Below, in pieces: positions 36,830 through 48,782 of a stretch of 64,000 nucleotides of DNA. The stretch is from Hysterangium stoloniferum (taxonomy: Eukaryota > Basidiomycota > Agaricomycetes > Hysterangiales > Hysterangiaceae): positions 53,104 through 117,103 of the forward strand of contig WHVD01000215.1 of NCBI GenBank assembly GCA_015178975.1. Direction: 5' to 3'. Position numbers and translations under genes: made by a program. Under the pieces are notes generated by a model. It worked only from the letters and a program-made list of their open reading frames with translations, ran no database searches and was not told where the DNA came from. Numbering within the stretch: position 1 is the first letter of the stretch; each line of letters opens with the position of its first letter.

Positions 36830-38183
36830 TCTGGATGAGCTCATTCTATATTTCCATTGTTATTTCTACTTTCTCTCTATTTTATTATACAGATATAATT
36901 AGTTCAACGACCTATGTATGTATTCGGTATATCGACTCTTGTGGGTGCATACATGCCAGACTTATGTATTCTAGTGCCCGTAGTTAGAACTCAGACACTT
37001 TTTACCTGCAACCACGACTTACCCAGACACCAGTTAGTGTCCTGTAAGTTGTGACTGGGGTATCATCTTGAACGTTACAGATGGGCTTTATGTTACAACC
37101 GTGTTGCAAGCCAATGGTCCCCAAGGTTATCACCACTTATCGACAATTCAAGTCATCGTTCAAGTTCTCACATTGGAAGCCGTCGGTTTCCCGATGCTGA
37201 TGTATGCCTTCGTGGTGATCAAACTCTGTTTACACCCCCATCAAAATATACTTGTACTATCTGGTTAAACTCTGATATGTCCCTTTTTATTATGATGATC
37301 CATTCTACTCTATGTTCCACACATGTCTATATATACTTGTAAGTCTCAGACTATTTCCTTTTCTCATAATCCCGCTCTCGGTTAATTAACAGCCTCTGAA
37401 CTAATCAAAACCTTCCCGTTCCTAGTCAAGCTTATTTGTCAATATCTTTTTCCGCTCTTCTCCTACATAGTTAGTATTTTCTAGATGCCGAATACTTGTA
37501 TATGAACCTGTTGTAGTTGTAGTTACTAGGCAATCAGAATATCGACTCAGAATACCCTCTTACACCTATAGAAGTCTCATACTAAGTACTCCACTATCCG
37601 CCTTCATGTTGCACTCACCCACTCTCAGTCTCCAACCCCTTGGCCTGACACTTGACTTATCCTTCGGTTCCGATTGGTAGTTTTTCCGAGAGGTATTCAT
37701 TAGGACTAGTCTTCACCCATCCGAAATTTAAGGACACCTGATGGATAATTGCGAGGGTGCAGCACATAAGCTGAAGCCAAGTCCTTCCGATCGGTCCCCG
37801 TCGGCCTACCGACATTAGTCAGTTTTCAGTTCTTAACACTTTAACTATCTATGTAATCAGAGTTTTGAACTATACTAGTCAAAACTCCACCTTTATCTCA
37901 ATCCGCGCAGACTACATCTGCGCTACTCTGTTATTTGACTCTCTCGTTATTCTCTTCTACACTCGAGCAGTCATTCAGAATTGTACTTTACAGTCGATTC
38001 TCCTTATTCATTTTAGCTCTCTATTCTACTTTAGATAGCTATTTCACTCGACCGTATTGAACTAAACAGTCAATACACGTTCAGTCTGTATTAGACTTAG
38101 ATAGTCAATACATCTTCGTGTTGTACCTAAATGGTCGATATTCTTCGTATATAGAATGGTTAGAACTTCCACCACTCTTCACA
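36793..38183 (+). mobile_element. LTR family B insertion in the NLR gene, itself carrying a nested LTR
   Basis: Begins TGTGAGAGGTACAG and ends ACTCTTCACA (TG...CA), inserted between GRP and KEAEVL codons of the TPR array. The flanking 5-mers are CCAAA and CCCAA (one mismatch), compatible with an aged target duplication. A second copy, 474 bp without the nested insert, lies at 52979-53452 and shares the internal TTGTGGGTGCA segment and the 3' end TTCTTCGTATATAGAA...CACTCTTCACA. A different solo LTR (37091-37838) is nested inside. Orientation is arbitrary. Confidence 0.85.
37091..37838 (+). mobile_element. Solo LTR nested in LTR B (family A-related)
   Basis: A 748-bp element begins TGTTACAACC and ends TTCTTAACA, flanked by a perfect target duplication CTTTA at 37086-37090 and 37839-37843. 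Its ends, and an internal AAGCTGAAGCCAAGTCCT stretch, are shared with LTR family A, but the middle is diverged. Confidence 0.87.
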
Positions 38184-38353
38184 CCCAAGGAGGCAGAGGT
38201 GCTTGAGCTTCAGGTGTTGGAAGCCAGGCAGAAAATACTAGGTCTAGAGCATCCTGAGACTGTAAGGGCCAAGGCCAATTTGGCAGACACCTACAGGGAA
38301 TTGGGAAGGCCCAAGGAGGCAGAGGTGCTTGAGCTTCAGGTGTTGGAAGCCAG
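38184..38353 (+). pseudogene. TPR fragment of the NLR gene between two LTRs
   Basis: Encodes KEAEVLELQVLEARQKILG...ETVRAKANLADTY followed by a second KEAEVLELQVLEA. It continues exactly where the sequence before 36793 stops (..LGRP) and is in phase once both insertions are removed. Confidence 0.9.
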
Positions 38354-39605
38354 TGTCACGAATTGATTATTCTTTAATAAGTCGAATAATATTCTACTGA
38401 TCGAACTTGAAAGCCTTGTTCGACAAAGTATATGTTTACCCTGTCGATGAAGTAAGATGTTAGGATACACACACAGGGCGGGTCTCTGGAGAAACCTGCG
38501 GGATATCCAGTAGGACTTGGCTTCAGCTTATAGGCTGCGCCATCGCTAGATTGTGTTGTCCAATTTCCAACAGGTGGATGGGAATCCTGGGGAGTCCGGG
38601 CAGGGTTCGTGGGTTGTAGGTTGTAGGTTGTAGGTTGTGGGTCGTGAGTCGAGATAGTTGAGAGAGGTAGATGTGCCAGAGCCCGTGGGCTCCAACTAGT
38701 GAGAGCAATGTGAATCAAGCAAGGGTTCAGAGCGGAAAATGGATTAGATTACTGGGGGAAATCTAAGCTAATTTTCTGACTGGATTGTATGTACAACATC
38801 TGCCACTTTATATAGACCATGGAGTGAATGACATACCAAATCCAGTAATGATGAAACAAAACTAACAAAACATGAAACAGGAATAATAAACACCAAGTTT
38901 GGTGTTAGGAATGGGACGGAACGGAGTGGAGTCCAAATTGTGACAAAGCATAACCCATAACAGGAAATGGAGCGGGAGCGGAGTTCAAATCATGACAGGT
39001 CATTTGACTAAAACGGGAATGGGGCTCAATTAGAGCGGTGATGGGATTCTGAGCAGGGTCCGGTGACTGATGCGTGGGATGAAGACAGACATAGACAGAG
39101 ACGGAGTCCGGGGGAAGTCCGGTGACTGATATGTGTCGTAATGAGGTCAAACATAACAAGTCTTGACATATGGAGTCCGGGCGGGAAATCCTATAAACAG
39201 ACGATTGGTGTGTGTAGGGTGTGGTGGCGTACAGGTTAGTGCCTGGAGTCCAGCGGGATTGTCCGGTTGTAACATAAGAGGCTATTACCAGTCATGAGAA
39301 CTCATGGAAGTATTTGTCGAAGAAGTTATGACAAGTTAGATTACTAGTATCACTAATTTACAGATATTTTGACTGACTTCCCTCACTTCTTTTGTGGCCC
39401 TTTTATGCTTTTCTTTGTATTGTTATGACTATATTATGAACTAATAATGAAATCATTCATGACATCGAAATGAGACATGTCGAAAGAGATTTGATGTTGT
39501 CGAATAATGTTCAGGTTTATTGTGTCGAATTCAATGAGTAGAAGAGTTGTCAAATATTACCTTTGATTGTTTGTGACAATGTTGTGACTTGTGATGGTTG
39601 TGACA
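38354..39605 (-). mobile_element. LTR family C insertion in the NLR gene, carrying nested solo LTR A
   Basis: Termini TGTCAC...GTGACA are flanked by a perfect 5-bp target duplication GCCAG (38349-38353 and 39606-39610) within the TPR codons LEA/RQN. Without the nested 817-bp LTR A the element is about 430 bp, consistent with a solo LTR. The minus-strand orientation is assigned only from the nested copy. Confidence 0.87.
38458..39274 (-). mobile_element. Solo LTR family A, copy 2, nested in LTR C
   Basis: Homologous to 827-1663 and 54343-55123 in reverse orientation. The ends on the minus strand are TGTTACAACC and GTATCCTAACA. An exact target duplication TAAGA flanks it (38453-38457 and 39275-39279). 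It contains the same TATA-like segment and AAGCCGAAGTCC-type 3' region as the other copies. Confidence 0.88.
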
Positions 39606-40320
39606 GCCAGGCAGAACATACTAGGTCCAGAGCACTGTGAGACTGTATTGGCCAAGGGAAATCTGGCATGCACCTACTGTGTATTGGGAAGGCCCAAGGA
39701 GGCAGGGGTGCTTGAGCTTCGGGTGCTGGAAGCCAGGCAGAACATACTAGGTCCAGAGCACTCTGGCACTGTATTGGCCAAGGCCAATTTGGCAGACACC
39801 TACAGTGAATTGGGAAGGCCGAAGGAGGCACAGGTGCTTGAGCTTCAGGTATTGGAAGCCAGGCAGGACATACTAGGTCCAGAGCACCCTGAGACTGTAA
39901 AAGCCATGGCCAATTTAGCATGCACCTATCCTGAATTGGGAAGGCCCAAGAAGGCAGAGGTGCTTGAGCTTCAGGTGTTGGAAGCCAGGCAGAACATACT
40001 AGGTTCAGAGCATCCTGAGACTGTATTGGCCAAGGGCAATTTAGCATGCAACTACCATGTATTGGGAAGGCCCAAGGAGGCAGAGGTGCTTGAGCTTCAG
40101 GTGTTGGAAACCAGGCAGAACATACTAGGTCCAAGCATTCTGAGACTGTAAAAGTCAAGGCCAATTTGCCATGCACCTACCATGAATTGGGAAGGCCCAA
40201 GGAAGCAGAGGTGCTTAAGCTTCAGGTGTTGGAATCCAGGCAGAACATTCTAGGTTCAGAGCACCTCCACACTGCAGGACAAGTAGAGCTTGGCTGCAAC
40301 ATGTGTTGTGCCCTCATATG
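39606..40320 (+). pseudogene. 3' remainder of the NLR TPR array
   Basis: About five more TPR units (ARQNILGPEHCETVLAKGNLACTY... to 40133). A one-base deletion in GGTCCAAGCATT (40129-40138; other units have GGTCCAGAGCA) then shifts the frame, and a final unit follows in the new frame (ETVKVKANLPCTYHELGRPKEAEVLKLQ) and ends near 40320. These units are more diverged than those of the main array, as expected for the old 3' edge. The start joins 38353 in phase after removal of LTR C. Confidence 0.88.
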
Positions 40321-41369
40321 AACTGTTGGGGTGCTCCAGTATTTCAAAACAACCACATAGTATGTAACAGACCAAAAGTCCACACTTAGCTTGATCAGGT
40401 GGGAGGCCAAGATGCTAAGAGCTGGAGTGATAAGAGTCCTGGCTGGCCAATGATATCTTGAAGGGGATTAAGTGAAGAGAAGGGGAACTTCAGTTGATAT
40501 TTAAACTGAAGAACTATAGAATATAAGATGAGAGTTAGATACTAAAACCAACAGGGGTGATCAAGAAGCTTATCACAGGGGTACCAAGACAAACAGATCA
40601 AAGCAAGCAAGTGATGAGATGGAGGAATGATAGGAACTAAATACAAAGTAATAGTAGAATACTAAAAGGGTTTGAGGTGGCAAATGATGTGTACATATAG
40701 CAGATGATGGGAAAATGTTGGGACATGAGCAGAATAAAATGATTAAACAGGGTAACCTTTAGTAAACCAAGTGTCAAGGGGGCCAGGCAGTGATGCCATA
40801 GTCAGGGGTACTGATATCAGCTTTCCAGAGGGTTGCCAGAGTGAAAACAAACTGCAGGGTCCAAAAAATATGAGGATCCTAACAACATGCCACTGCCTCA
40901 CCACATCCTGCAGAGTGATATTGTGATGGGCCAACTGCACCTGCCCAACATTGCACCCTGTCAAAGGTCACATGCCCCTCCCCCCTATGTGCCATTTTCA
41001 TATGCATGCCCCCAAAATGTGTCACCTGGTGACAGGGCATTAGGACCCACCTGGCATGATCCCCAGGAAATGTTTCCCCCCTGGTGTGCCATGCCCCACC
41101 CCCTGTACCTTGCTCATGATGTTGATGAAGGACTCCTGTCCCATTTTGGAATATGGGTACCTATTTTCCCACACACATGTATTTGTGCCACCACCCTGAA
41201 TGACTTTGATGGGGACCACTCTTCCAGAATATCATTCCTCACCAGCTGCTACAGTGAGGGACAAAACCCTTCCAATGATCTTTAGTTGTGCAAAGATTCT
41301 TGAATAACTCAAGAACCACTGTAGCTAAAGACCTAAAATTTGGTGGGTGGCTAGGTCTATCATCATATA

Positions 41370-41520
41370 AGTTAATTTGCATTGGTGGGTCTGTGGGCAT
41401 CATTGCTGAGCCATAAAATAGAAGCACTTGTGAGTGAAGTGAGTGTTGTTTTGCCACACAAGTGAAGTGAGCATTATTTTCAGCATTGGTCAGCATCTGC
41501 AAGTGCAGCAAGCATTAGGT
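41370..41520 (+). repeat. Dispersed repeat, copy 1
   Basis: Shares TTTGCATTGGTGGGTC, GCTGAG.CATAAAATAGAAGCAC and a run of GTGAAG.GAG words with 42485-42650. The family is unknown. Confidence 0.6.
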
Positions 41521-41529
41521 TACCCATGA

Positions 41530-41705
41530 AAAATTAAAACTCCACTTAAATGATTTTAAATGGTTTTACATGTTTTTTAATGGTTTTCAATGGTTTTCAA
41601 ATGGTTTTCTATATTTTTAAATGTGGTTCAATGTTTTTAAATGCGTTTAAATACGTTTAAATATGCTCATGTAAATGCTTTTAAATGCTTTTACAAGGTT
41701 TTAAA
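41530..41705. repeat. TTTTAAATG-type low-complexity tract
   Basis: Irregular repetition of AAATGGTTTT/TTTAAATG words. It is not coding. Confidence 0.6.
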
Positions 41706-42484
41706 TATGCCCTAAAAGGACTGTCCAATTGCTCCACCATCTTGAGTTGAATAGGAAACAAGCAGAGACAAGAACACAGCATCCATGTAATTACCAGAGG
41801 CTCAGAATACTAAGAGTTGTAGGAAGACCTATGGCAGGAGCAAAGACAAAGATATCTGTACTATTAAGGACTAAGAGTCAAGGGGGTTAGTATCTAAACA
41901 GCAATTCCAGTTGGCTTAGGACAAGTGGAGCTGCACAACACTATCAGATGCTCCAGTACTTCAAAACAAGTGACAAAGTATGTAGCAGGATGTATAATGA
42001 CACTTAGCTATAAATTGGGCTCCAAGGCTAAGGTTGCAAAGGGAGTATGTAAGTCTCAATCTAGCCAGACACTAGCAAAAGGATCAAGCAGTATGAACAA
42101 TACTTTAAAACAAATGAAGGTATTATTCCATCAGCTTCTAAACATGAGATTCTAAAAACAGATACAACTGTTTACTGCTAAGAAATAAGTCTCATGGAGG
42201 TTAGTATGTAAATTACTGGAAATTCCATTTGGCTTAGGACAAGTGGAGCATGGCTTCAATTATGTATCTATTGCACCCTGTTATGTATTTCTAGGTTTTT
42301 CCCAATTTGTAACCAATCTTCCCCTAACAAATTGCGAAAAAGAAGATTTAAATGTATTTATATCATGACAATAAAATTGTACAATATTCTCCTGATTTAT
42401 CTTAAAATTATGGAATTTATTTTGTAATTTTATCTTATAAACTGGGAGAGCTACGAAATTTCTATCTGTTATCATATATATCAT

Positions 42485-42650
42485 ATATATATATTTGCAT
42501 TGGTGGGTCCATGGGCATTGTTGCTGAGTCATAAAATAGAAGCACTGCAAGTGAAGCGAGCAGCCAAGTTCCCACGGTCTGTATCTGCGAGCAAAGCGAG
42601 CAGCCTGTTTCCCACAGTGTGTACCTGTGAGTGAAGCAAGCCCTGGGTTT
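42485..42650 (+). repeat. Dispersed repeat, copy 2
   Basis: Matches 41370-41520. It is preceded by a CATATATATATATTT microsatellite and followed by the CA/TG-rich tract. Confidence 0.6.
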
Positions 42651-43110
42651 CCCACACACTATTACACTATTATCATGTGCATTCGTGATGTAATGCACTT
42701 GGTTGCACGACACACCACTCATTCACATCGCGTGACCAGGTGCATTACATCACAAATGTGCACACAACATGCCGCACTGCCGTGCACCTATTCATGTGGG
42801 TGTGGGGGTGCAGGGGTGCCAGATGCACACTTACGCACCATCTCACTCGCATCGCATGACAGGACGTGTTACCTCACAAACGCCTGCACATGAACGCAAT
42901 GTGCCATGCATGACACGCTGTTCATGCACTTCATGACATAATGTGCTCAGTTGTGTGACATGCCACCTCATTCACATCACGTGACTGGGTGCATTACCTC
43001 ATGAATGTGCCCACACAAACGCAATGTGCCACATGTGCATGCCATTTGTGTGCGGGTGTTGCCAAATGCCCACCTGGCACATTATGTGTGTGAGGGATCC
43101 ATTGTGTCTG
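42640..43110. repeat. Imperfect CA/TG-rich repeats
   Basis: Two or three diverged copies of a unit containing GTGCATTAC.TCA..AATGTGC and CATTCACATC.CGTGAC. The period is roughly 200-250 bp and no coding frame is supported. Confidence 0.45.
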
Positions 43111-43692
43111 TCAGTCCGTGTCAGGGTGTTAAAAAAAATTACAGACAATTTCAGAAGAATTAAAATAAATACCAGAAAATATACTAAAATTATGTATCAG
43201 ATTACTATTCATAACTTTGTGAAGATCTCCTTAATTGTGTTTGGAAATTATCCTTGGGCTGTATCAGCGAGCAAAGCCTAGGTTTTTCCCACGAGGAATT
43301 CAAACTCTTCCCACTGCTGCCACGCTGTCAGGCCAGGCAATCACCAGACTCACATCTTCCACTCCAAGCTCTCTAAAAATACAGTTTGACCAGTTCTTCC
43401 CCAGGATAATCAAGGGCTATATACATAATTATCACTTCTCTGAGCCTTTTAATTGGCCCCATTGGCTTTGAGGTGTGTAACAGCAAATTTTCTCTCTTTT
43501 TGAGTTTTCACTGATTTATTTCTTATAAACCTTTGATCTTTTTTGGTAGTTTTGTTAAGGCAGATCAGGGAGGTGAAGTTCTAAAGATTTAATTGAGTTT
43601 CCTAGGCATTCCAGTGAGTTATTTGTTAATTTTCACTTTTTCAATGTCTTTTTAATATCTTTGTCTCTCTTTTTGTATCCTTTCTGGCCCAG

Positions 43693-44470
43693 ATCATACC
43701 CTCACACCATCCAGGACCTTTTCAGGTATGTTTTGGATTTTTTGATCATTTTTTTGATATTTTTCTATATTTAAATTTCGCATTTTTTATTTTTTTTAAT
43801 GTTGTTTTAGGAAATCTTCTAATCTGTTGATTCCTATTTCATCTCAAGGCACCTTCTCAACATCCAGGATACTTCCAGGTAGTTTTTGGGTTGTTTTGAT
43901 CATGTTTTCTTATTATGTTGGTATTTTTCTACATTTAAATTTCGCATTTTTAATGTTTTTTAATTTTTTTTTAGGAAACCTTCTGATCTGTTGATTCTTA
44001 TTTCATCTCAAGGCACCTTCTCAACATCCAGGATACTTCCAGGTAGGTTTTGGGTTGTTTTGATCATATTTTCATATTTTTTTGGTATTTTTCTACAGTT
44101 AAATTTCGCATTTTTAATGTTTTTTAATGTTTTTTTAGGAAACCTTCTGATCTGTTGATTCTTATTTCATCTCAAGGCACCTTCTCAACATCCAGGATAT
44201 TTCCAGGTAGGTTTTGGGTTGTTTTGATCATGTTTTCAATTTCCCATTTTTAATGTTTTTTGAAAATTTTTAGGACAATTTCTGATCCTTTGGTTCTTAC
44301 TTTATCTCAGAGCATCTTCCCAACATCCAGAACAGTTTCAGGTGAAGTTTAGGTTGTTTTGATCATGTTTTTGCTTTTTTTAAATGTTTTTTGAATGTTT
44401 TTCAGAGACTTCTTATTCCTTTGGTAGCCATTTCATTTTACAATATCCTTATGATATCCAGGACATTTCC
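43693..44470 (+). repeat. Tandem array of exon-like 68-nt units with GT-AG spacers
   Basis: Four 68-nt blocks (43811-43878, 43975-44042, 44139-44206, 44274-44341) share a sequence running from GAAACCTTCTGATC to AACATCCAGGATACTTCCAG. A shorter related block precedes (43693-43725) and a diverged one follows (44406-44470). Each is preceded by a T-rich tract ending in AG and followed by GT (GTAGGT, GTATGT, GTGAAG, GTGAGT), so every block looks like a spliceable exon. Repeat periods are 164, 164, 135 and 132 bp. The array lies just upstream of the Helitron N-terminal frame and may be its leader or a captured exon family. Confidence 0.75.
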
Positions 44471-44929
44471 AGTGAGTTGTGTATTCATTTATATATTTGT
44501 CATTCTAAGCAAATTTCCTTTTTTTAAATGCCTTTTCCTATGATCCTTCCACTTTTTTGGGCTTTTTACTTATTACAGGTAAGTAAAGTATTATCCAAGT
44601 GCTATTTTATTTCTCTGATGCTTTTTCACTAGACTCAGAATATTCCAAGTGAGTGTTTAAATTATATCTATATATTTCAGCATTTTTTTTGATTATTTTT
44701 AACTACTTTAGGTTCTTTTCTCTGTTCACATTGATTCACTTTAGTATAGCTGGAGTTCCTCAAATGCAATTCAGAAGTCATTTTATTAAGGTATGTTTCC
44801 ATTTTTTCTATAGTTACTTGCCATTGACTGAATATTATCAGGTTTTGCTTTTTTGCCTATTGGTAGCTTGCATAGTAATGTAAGCCTATCTTATTTTTGT
44901 TTCAATGCCTAATCTATCCACCATTTTAG

Positions 44930-46905
44930 GGATCTACCTTCTGAACCTTCTACACCTGAACACAATCGGGAAAATGTACATGCTCAAGACTGTCAGCAGC
45001 GTTTGTTAATGACCCCACACACTGAGCGTTGCCTGAGACATTATGGTGCTTCTCAGCAGGATCATATTCCTGCTCCTCTACCATTACCCTTCCCCCTCCC
45101 TGCTAATCATCTGCCTATCAATCAGCAGGATCCTTTTGCTATTGCTGGATCATCACATAATACAAATGGTCTTGCTCTTACTCCTGGCACTGCTATAGCT
45201 AATATATGTGTACAATTGGCAAATGGACCACAGCTTGCATCATCATCCAGACACAATCCTGCTGCATTGCAACCTCCTACTGAGGTAGGCAGGGCAGCAA
45301 TGGAAGCATTATTTGCTCAGGCTGCTCTGAACCCTGTACCTCCCCCTCCTAATTGTAGAAAGAGACGGGTTGGAAGAAGAGGAGTTGCTGCTATACAAGC
45401 TCAGGCAATTGCCCTCCCACTCTCCCAGATTATTCCTGCTCCTCCTATCTTACCTGTAGACCATGTTCCTATTCCTGCTATTGTTCCTATTGTTCCTATA
45501 CCAATGGATGAGGATGCATTACCATTACCACATATTCCTGCGCCTGCTGAACCTGTTCCACTACCTCCTGGACCCCCTGGGCCACTCCCCTAGCCAGGTG
45601 CCAATTGATGAGAATAATCCACAGCTGCAGCCACATTATCTGGGAACAATGACTGTATTGTGTTCAAAATGCAATGCATTACATTGGATGGCAGAGCATC
45701 TTCAGCATTCCTCTAATAATAATCCTCTTTTTGGAAGTTGTTGTCTATCTGGAAAGATCAGATTACCTATACTTGAAGATGTCCCTCAACCATTACATCA
45801 TCTACTAGAGAATCCTGAGGATGCAGATTCTAAAGAGTTTTGTAAAAATATCCAGGCATATAATTCTGCTTTAGCATTTACTTCCCTGGATGCTACAATG
45901 GACAGGTCATTGCTTGATGGGGAATGTGGTCCTTATGTCTTTAAACTCCATGGGGAACTTAGACATAATCATGATGCTCTGATTCCTAATGAGGGTCAGA
46001 TTCCTTCCTATGCTCAGCTCTACTTTTATGAAGCAGATGCTGCATTAGAGCATAGGTATGCATGTAACCAGGACAAAAGAATCAATGCTACAACCCTTTC
46101 TGGATTACAGGATGTGATGTTAGAATTTAATCCTTTTGTTCACATCTATAAACAAGCTATAACATGTCTGAAAGACCAACCAATCACTCCTCAGCTCCAG
46201 GTCAGGCTGACATATATGTAAAGCTCATACAGATCCAAGGCGATACAACATTCCAACAGGGATGAGTTGGCAGTCATTCTCCCAGGGGATGGTACTTCTA
46301 CTGATAGAAGAGACATTGTGCTTAATTATCAGGGTGGAGGATTTAGAAGAATCTTTGAAACTAATCCTTTGTATGCTCCACTCCATTATGTACTATTCTT
46401 TCCAAGAGGAGAGTGAGGCTGGAGCTGGGGTATTCCATATGCAAATGAACCACTCCCTACTGAGATAGTCCCAGCCCCAGCAGCTATTGAGGAGATTGCT
46501 CCAGAGCCAGAAGTCCTTGAACCAGCTCCTGAGGAGATAATACCTGACTTGCCAGAGGTAGTGATTCCTCAACCTGAAGTAGTTCCCCAAATTGTACCTC
46601 TCCCACCTGAGCAAATAGATATTCCAGTTGATGATGCTATACCACCTCCTGAGCCAGCTATGGAGCAGGATGAGGTGCAAGGAATTACTGAAGAACTTGA
46701 ACCTGAACAAGTGACAGAGAATAGGCAGAAGAAAAAGCAGACAAAAGTCTCCCAGATAAAGTATTATGCTTATCGACTCTTTCAAAGAATTGGTGAAGCA
46801 ACTACAATTCTGAGGGGTGGAAAACTGCTTCAGCAATACATTGTAGATGCATGGGCAGCAGCAGAGCAAAGCAGGCTATCATGGATAAGACACCCAGTAC
46901 CCCCA
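44930..46905 (+). pseudogene. Helitron protein, N-terminal part (plus strand)
   Basis: Begins after a splice-acceptor-like TTTTAG near 44929. A proline-rich region is followed by the Helitron N-terminal zinc-finger-like segment CSKCNALHWMAEH...PLFGSCCLSGK...LPxLEDVP, then ELAVILPGDGTSTDRRDIVL, PLHYVLFFP and ILRGGKLLQQYIVDAWAAAEQ. It is interrupted by frameshifts (near 45590 and 46220) and an in-frame stop (near 46410). It stops at AEQSRLSWIR near 46893, where the strand of the homology switches. Confidence 0.8.
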
Positions 46906-48780
46906 GGTCCATTTAAAAAGAAAAGCTTTCCATCTACTCCAGTTTCATGCCTTGCAATGACAGTGTCCATAATTTGATTGTATGCAACCTTCTGGCCCTC
47001 ATTTAACTTTTCAATATTTATATTTGCTTTTATTTGCTCAGTATCCTTGTCATCTGTTCATTGATTAATCGATTTCCTACTCTGTTTTCCCATGGCTCTG
47101 TATATTGAGGCATATGAGGGTACTCTGAGAGTGGTTTCCCACTTGTACGAAGAATTTCATCAAGCTTAAAGAGGCCAAAGTCATGGACTGTCTCATCAGA
47201 TGGCTCTGGTTGATTTGGTTGAAAAAGATGTGTCTGAAGAAAGTGTTTCAAGTCATCACAAATGTCTGCTTTAAATTCATGCCAGAGTGCAGCTGGATCA
47301 GAAGGAAAGCATTGGCTGAGAATAGTAGCAAACAGTCTTCTCAATTGAGATCCAGTCTGCATAGCCTTTGTCTCTCGAAGACACAACTTCCATTCTTTAT
47401 CATCTTCAAGTAGACCACGTGCCATGCAGGCTGCTTGGAAGGAAGGATAGACCTGTCCTTCATAGGTCCTGAGATCTTCAAAAGAAGTTGCCCCCTTGAC
47501 AACTGTGAGTAAAGTATGTAGGAAGAACCTTGGGCCACTTGAGGGTCCTGCAAAATGAATACGTCCAATGGCAAATCCCCTTTTCCTTGTATTCCATTTT
47601 CTGTTTTTTTTTTTTAATTCCATGTGAAAAATTCTGGAAAATCAACATAGTGAAGTGAATTGGCTGCTCTATCATTAAGGCCTATTGTATTGTTAGAATT
47701 GGCCTCAAAGTATGCCATCAACTTAGTCTTGGAACGATGGGCAGCATCCAAAGCTTCTTCTGGACCCTCCATGCCATCAAAGATAACTGACTGGTGATTC
47801 TCTAAATGCACAGGGAGGGCTATGACAGCAGGAATTTGAGTATGTATCTCATTTTCCAAAAGTCTCCAAAATGCTTCATGTGCACTGACATAGCAGGCAT
47901 CAATATATTGTTGAATTTCATCCTTGTTCTTTCCAAACTCCATTGTTGTACGATCATGTCCTTTGTATATATACTTGTGAATATATTTAATGGAGCGAAC
48001 ATTGAAAGTCATCTCAACATTGATATGACATTCCAGAATGAGAAGAAGGGCAGCACAGTAAGGGACAACATGTCGATTGTCTAGCTCATGACCTCTGACT
48101 TTATGTTTTCTGCCATCATTTCTACAGCGGTACTTTGAATAGCCATCTTCATTTATACTTGTAGATTCATGAAAGGGCTTGGGAAAATGCTTTGTACATT
48201 TGTTATCTTTGATACATTTTTCACCACATACATGAGTGATGAGCTCAGATACCAACTTGTAAAGCTTGGGTTCCTCCTCTTGATCTGGAAACTCTGCAGA
48301 TATCATAGAATCAACTTCTGCAGGAGTCCGAAGCTTTGCCCCCTCTTCAAACCATATGAGCAAATGCATATGAGGGAGACCACACTTCTGAAATTCAATG
48401 GTATGGACACGGGCAACTGTTTTGCCAAGGTAATTTTTCTTCATAATGAGCTGAAGCAAGTGTGCCTTTTTCAATGCAAAAACACGTGACACTATATCTG
48501 GGCGATCAGCAGCAGTTTGCCCTGGAAGAAGTGCTTCAGTTATTTCCCTCCATTTGGGGTTGGCTGTCATAGTAATAAACATGCTTGCATTGCCATATTT
48601 GCGTGATATAGCCAGTGAATTTTGCAAATTTTCCATCATATCCCGACTGCTACCTTGGAAGGTTGCTGGCAGTATAAATCTACTTCCAATTTCATTTGGC
48701 TCAGGTTGCTGGTTATTATCCTGTACTGTGAAGGCATCAACCACCTGATAGTACGAGGAACTCTGGACTGCAATAAAGTC
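46890..48780 (-). pseudogene. Helitron Rep domain and helicase start, inverted segment
   Basis: On the minus strand, 48744-47614 encodes the Helitron Rep domain: SRDMMENLQNSLAISRKYG, FITMTANPKW, the HUH box GLPHMHLLIWF, RSIKYIHKYIYKGHD, and the tyrosine motif DACYVSAHEAFWRLL. After a frameshift in an 11-base T run (47606-47617), 47623-47030 continues the linker and helicase start. Beyond that, at 46950-46893, the frame reads KLFFLNGPGGTG, the first half of the Walker A motif, and ends there. The missing half (KSFVWNTL) lies on the plus strand at 49898. This segment is therefore inverted relative to its flanks. Confidence 0.87.
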
Positions 48781-48782
48781 CG

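Larger units (their letters stand above)
40321..43680. other. Repeat-rich intergenic region, no intact gene
   Basis: Contains dispersed repeats (41370-41520 and 42485-42650) and related segments with ACAAGTGGAGC near 40270, 41930 and 42240. It also contains an AAATG/TTTTAAATG low-complexity tract (41530-41705) and a CA/TG-rich stretch with imperfect repeats (42640-43110). The frame 40887-41285 (132 codons, proline- and histidine-rich) has no recognisable motif. Confidence 0.5.

Noticed and set aside
40887-41285. 132-codon proline/histidine-rich frame as a gene
   Set aside because: Low complexity, within a repeat-rich region, with no recognisable domain.
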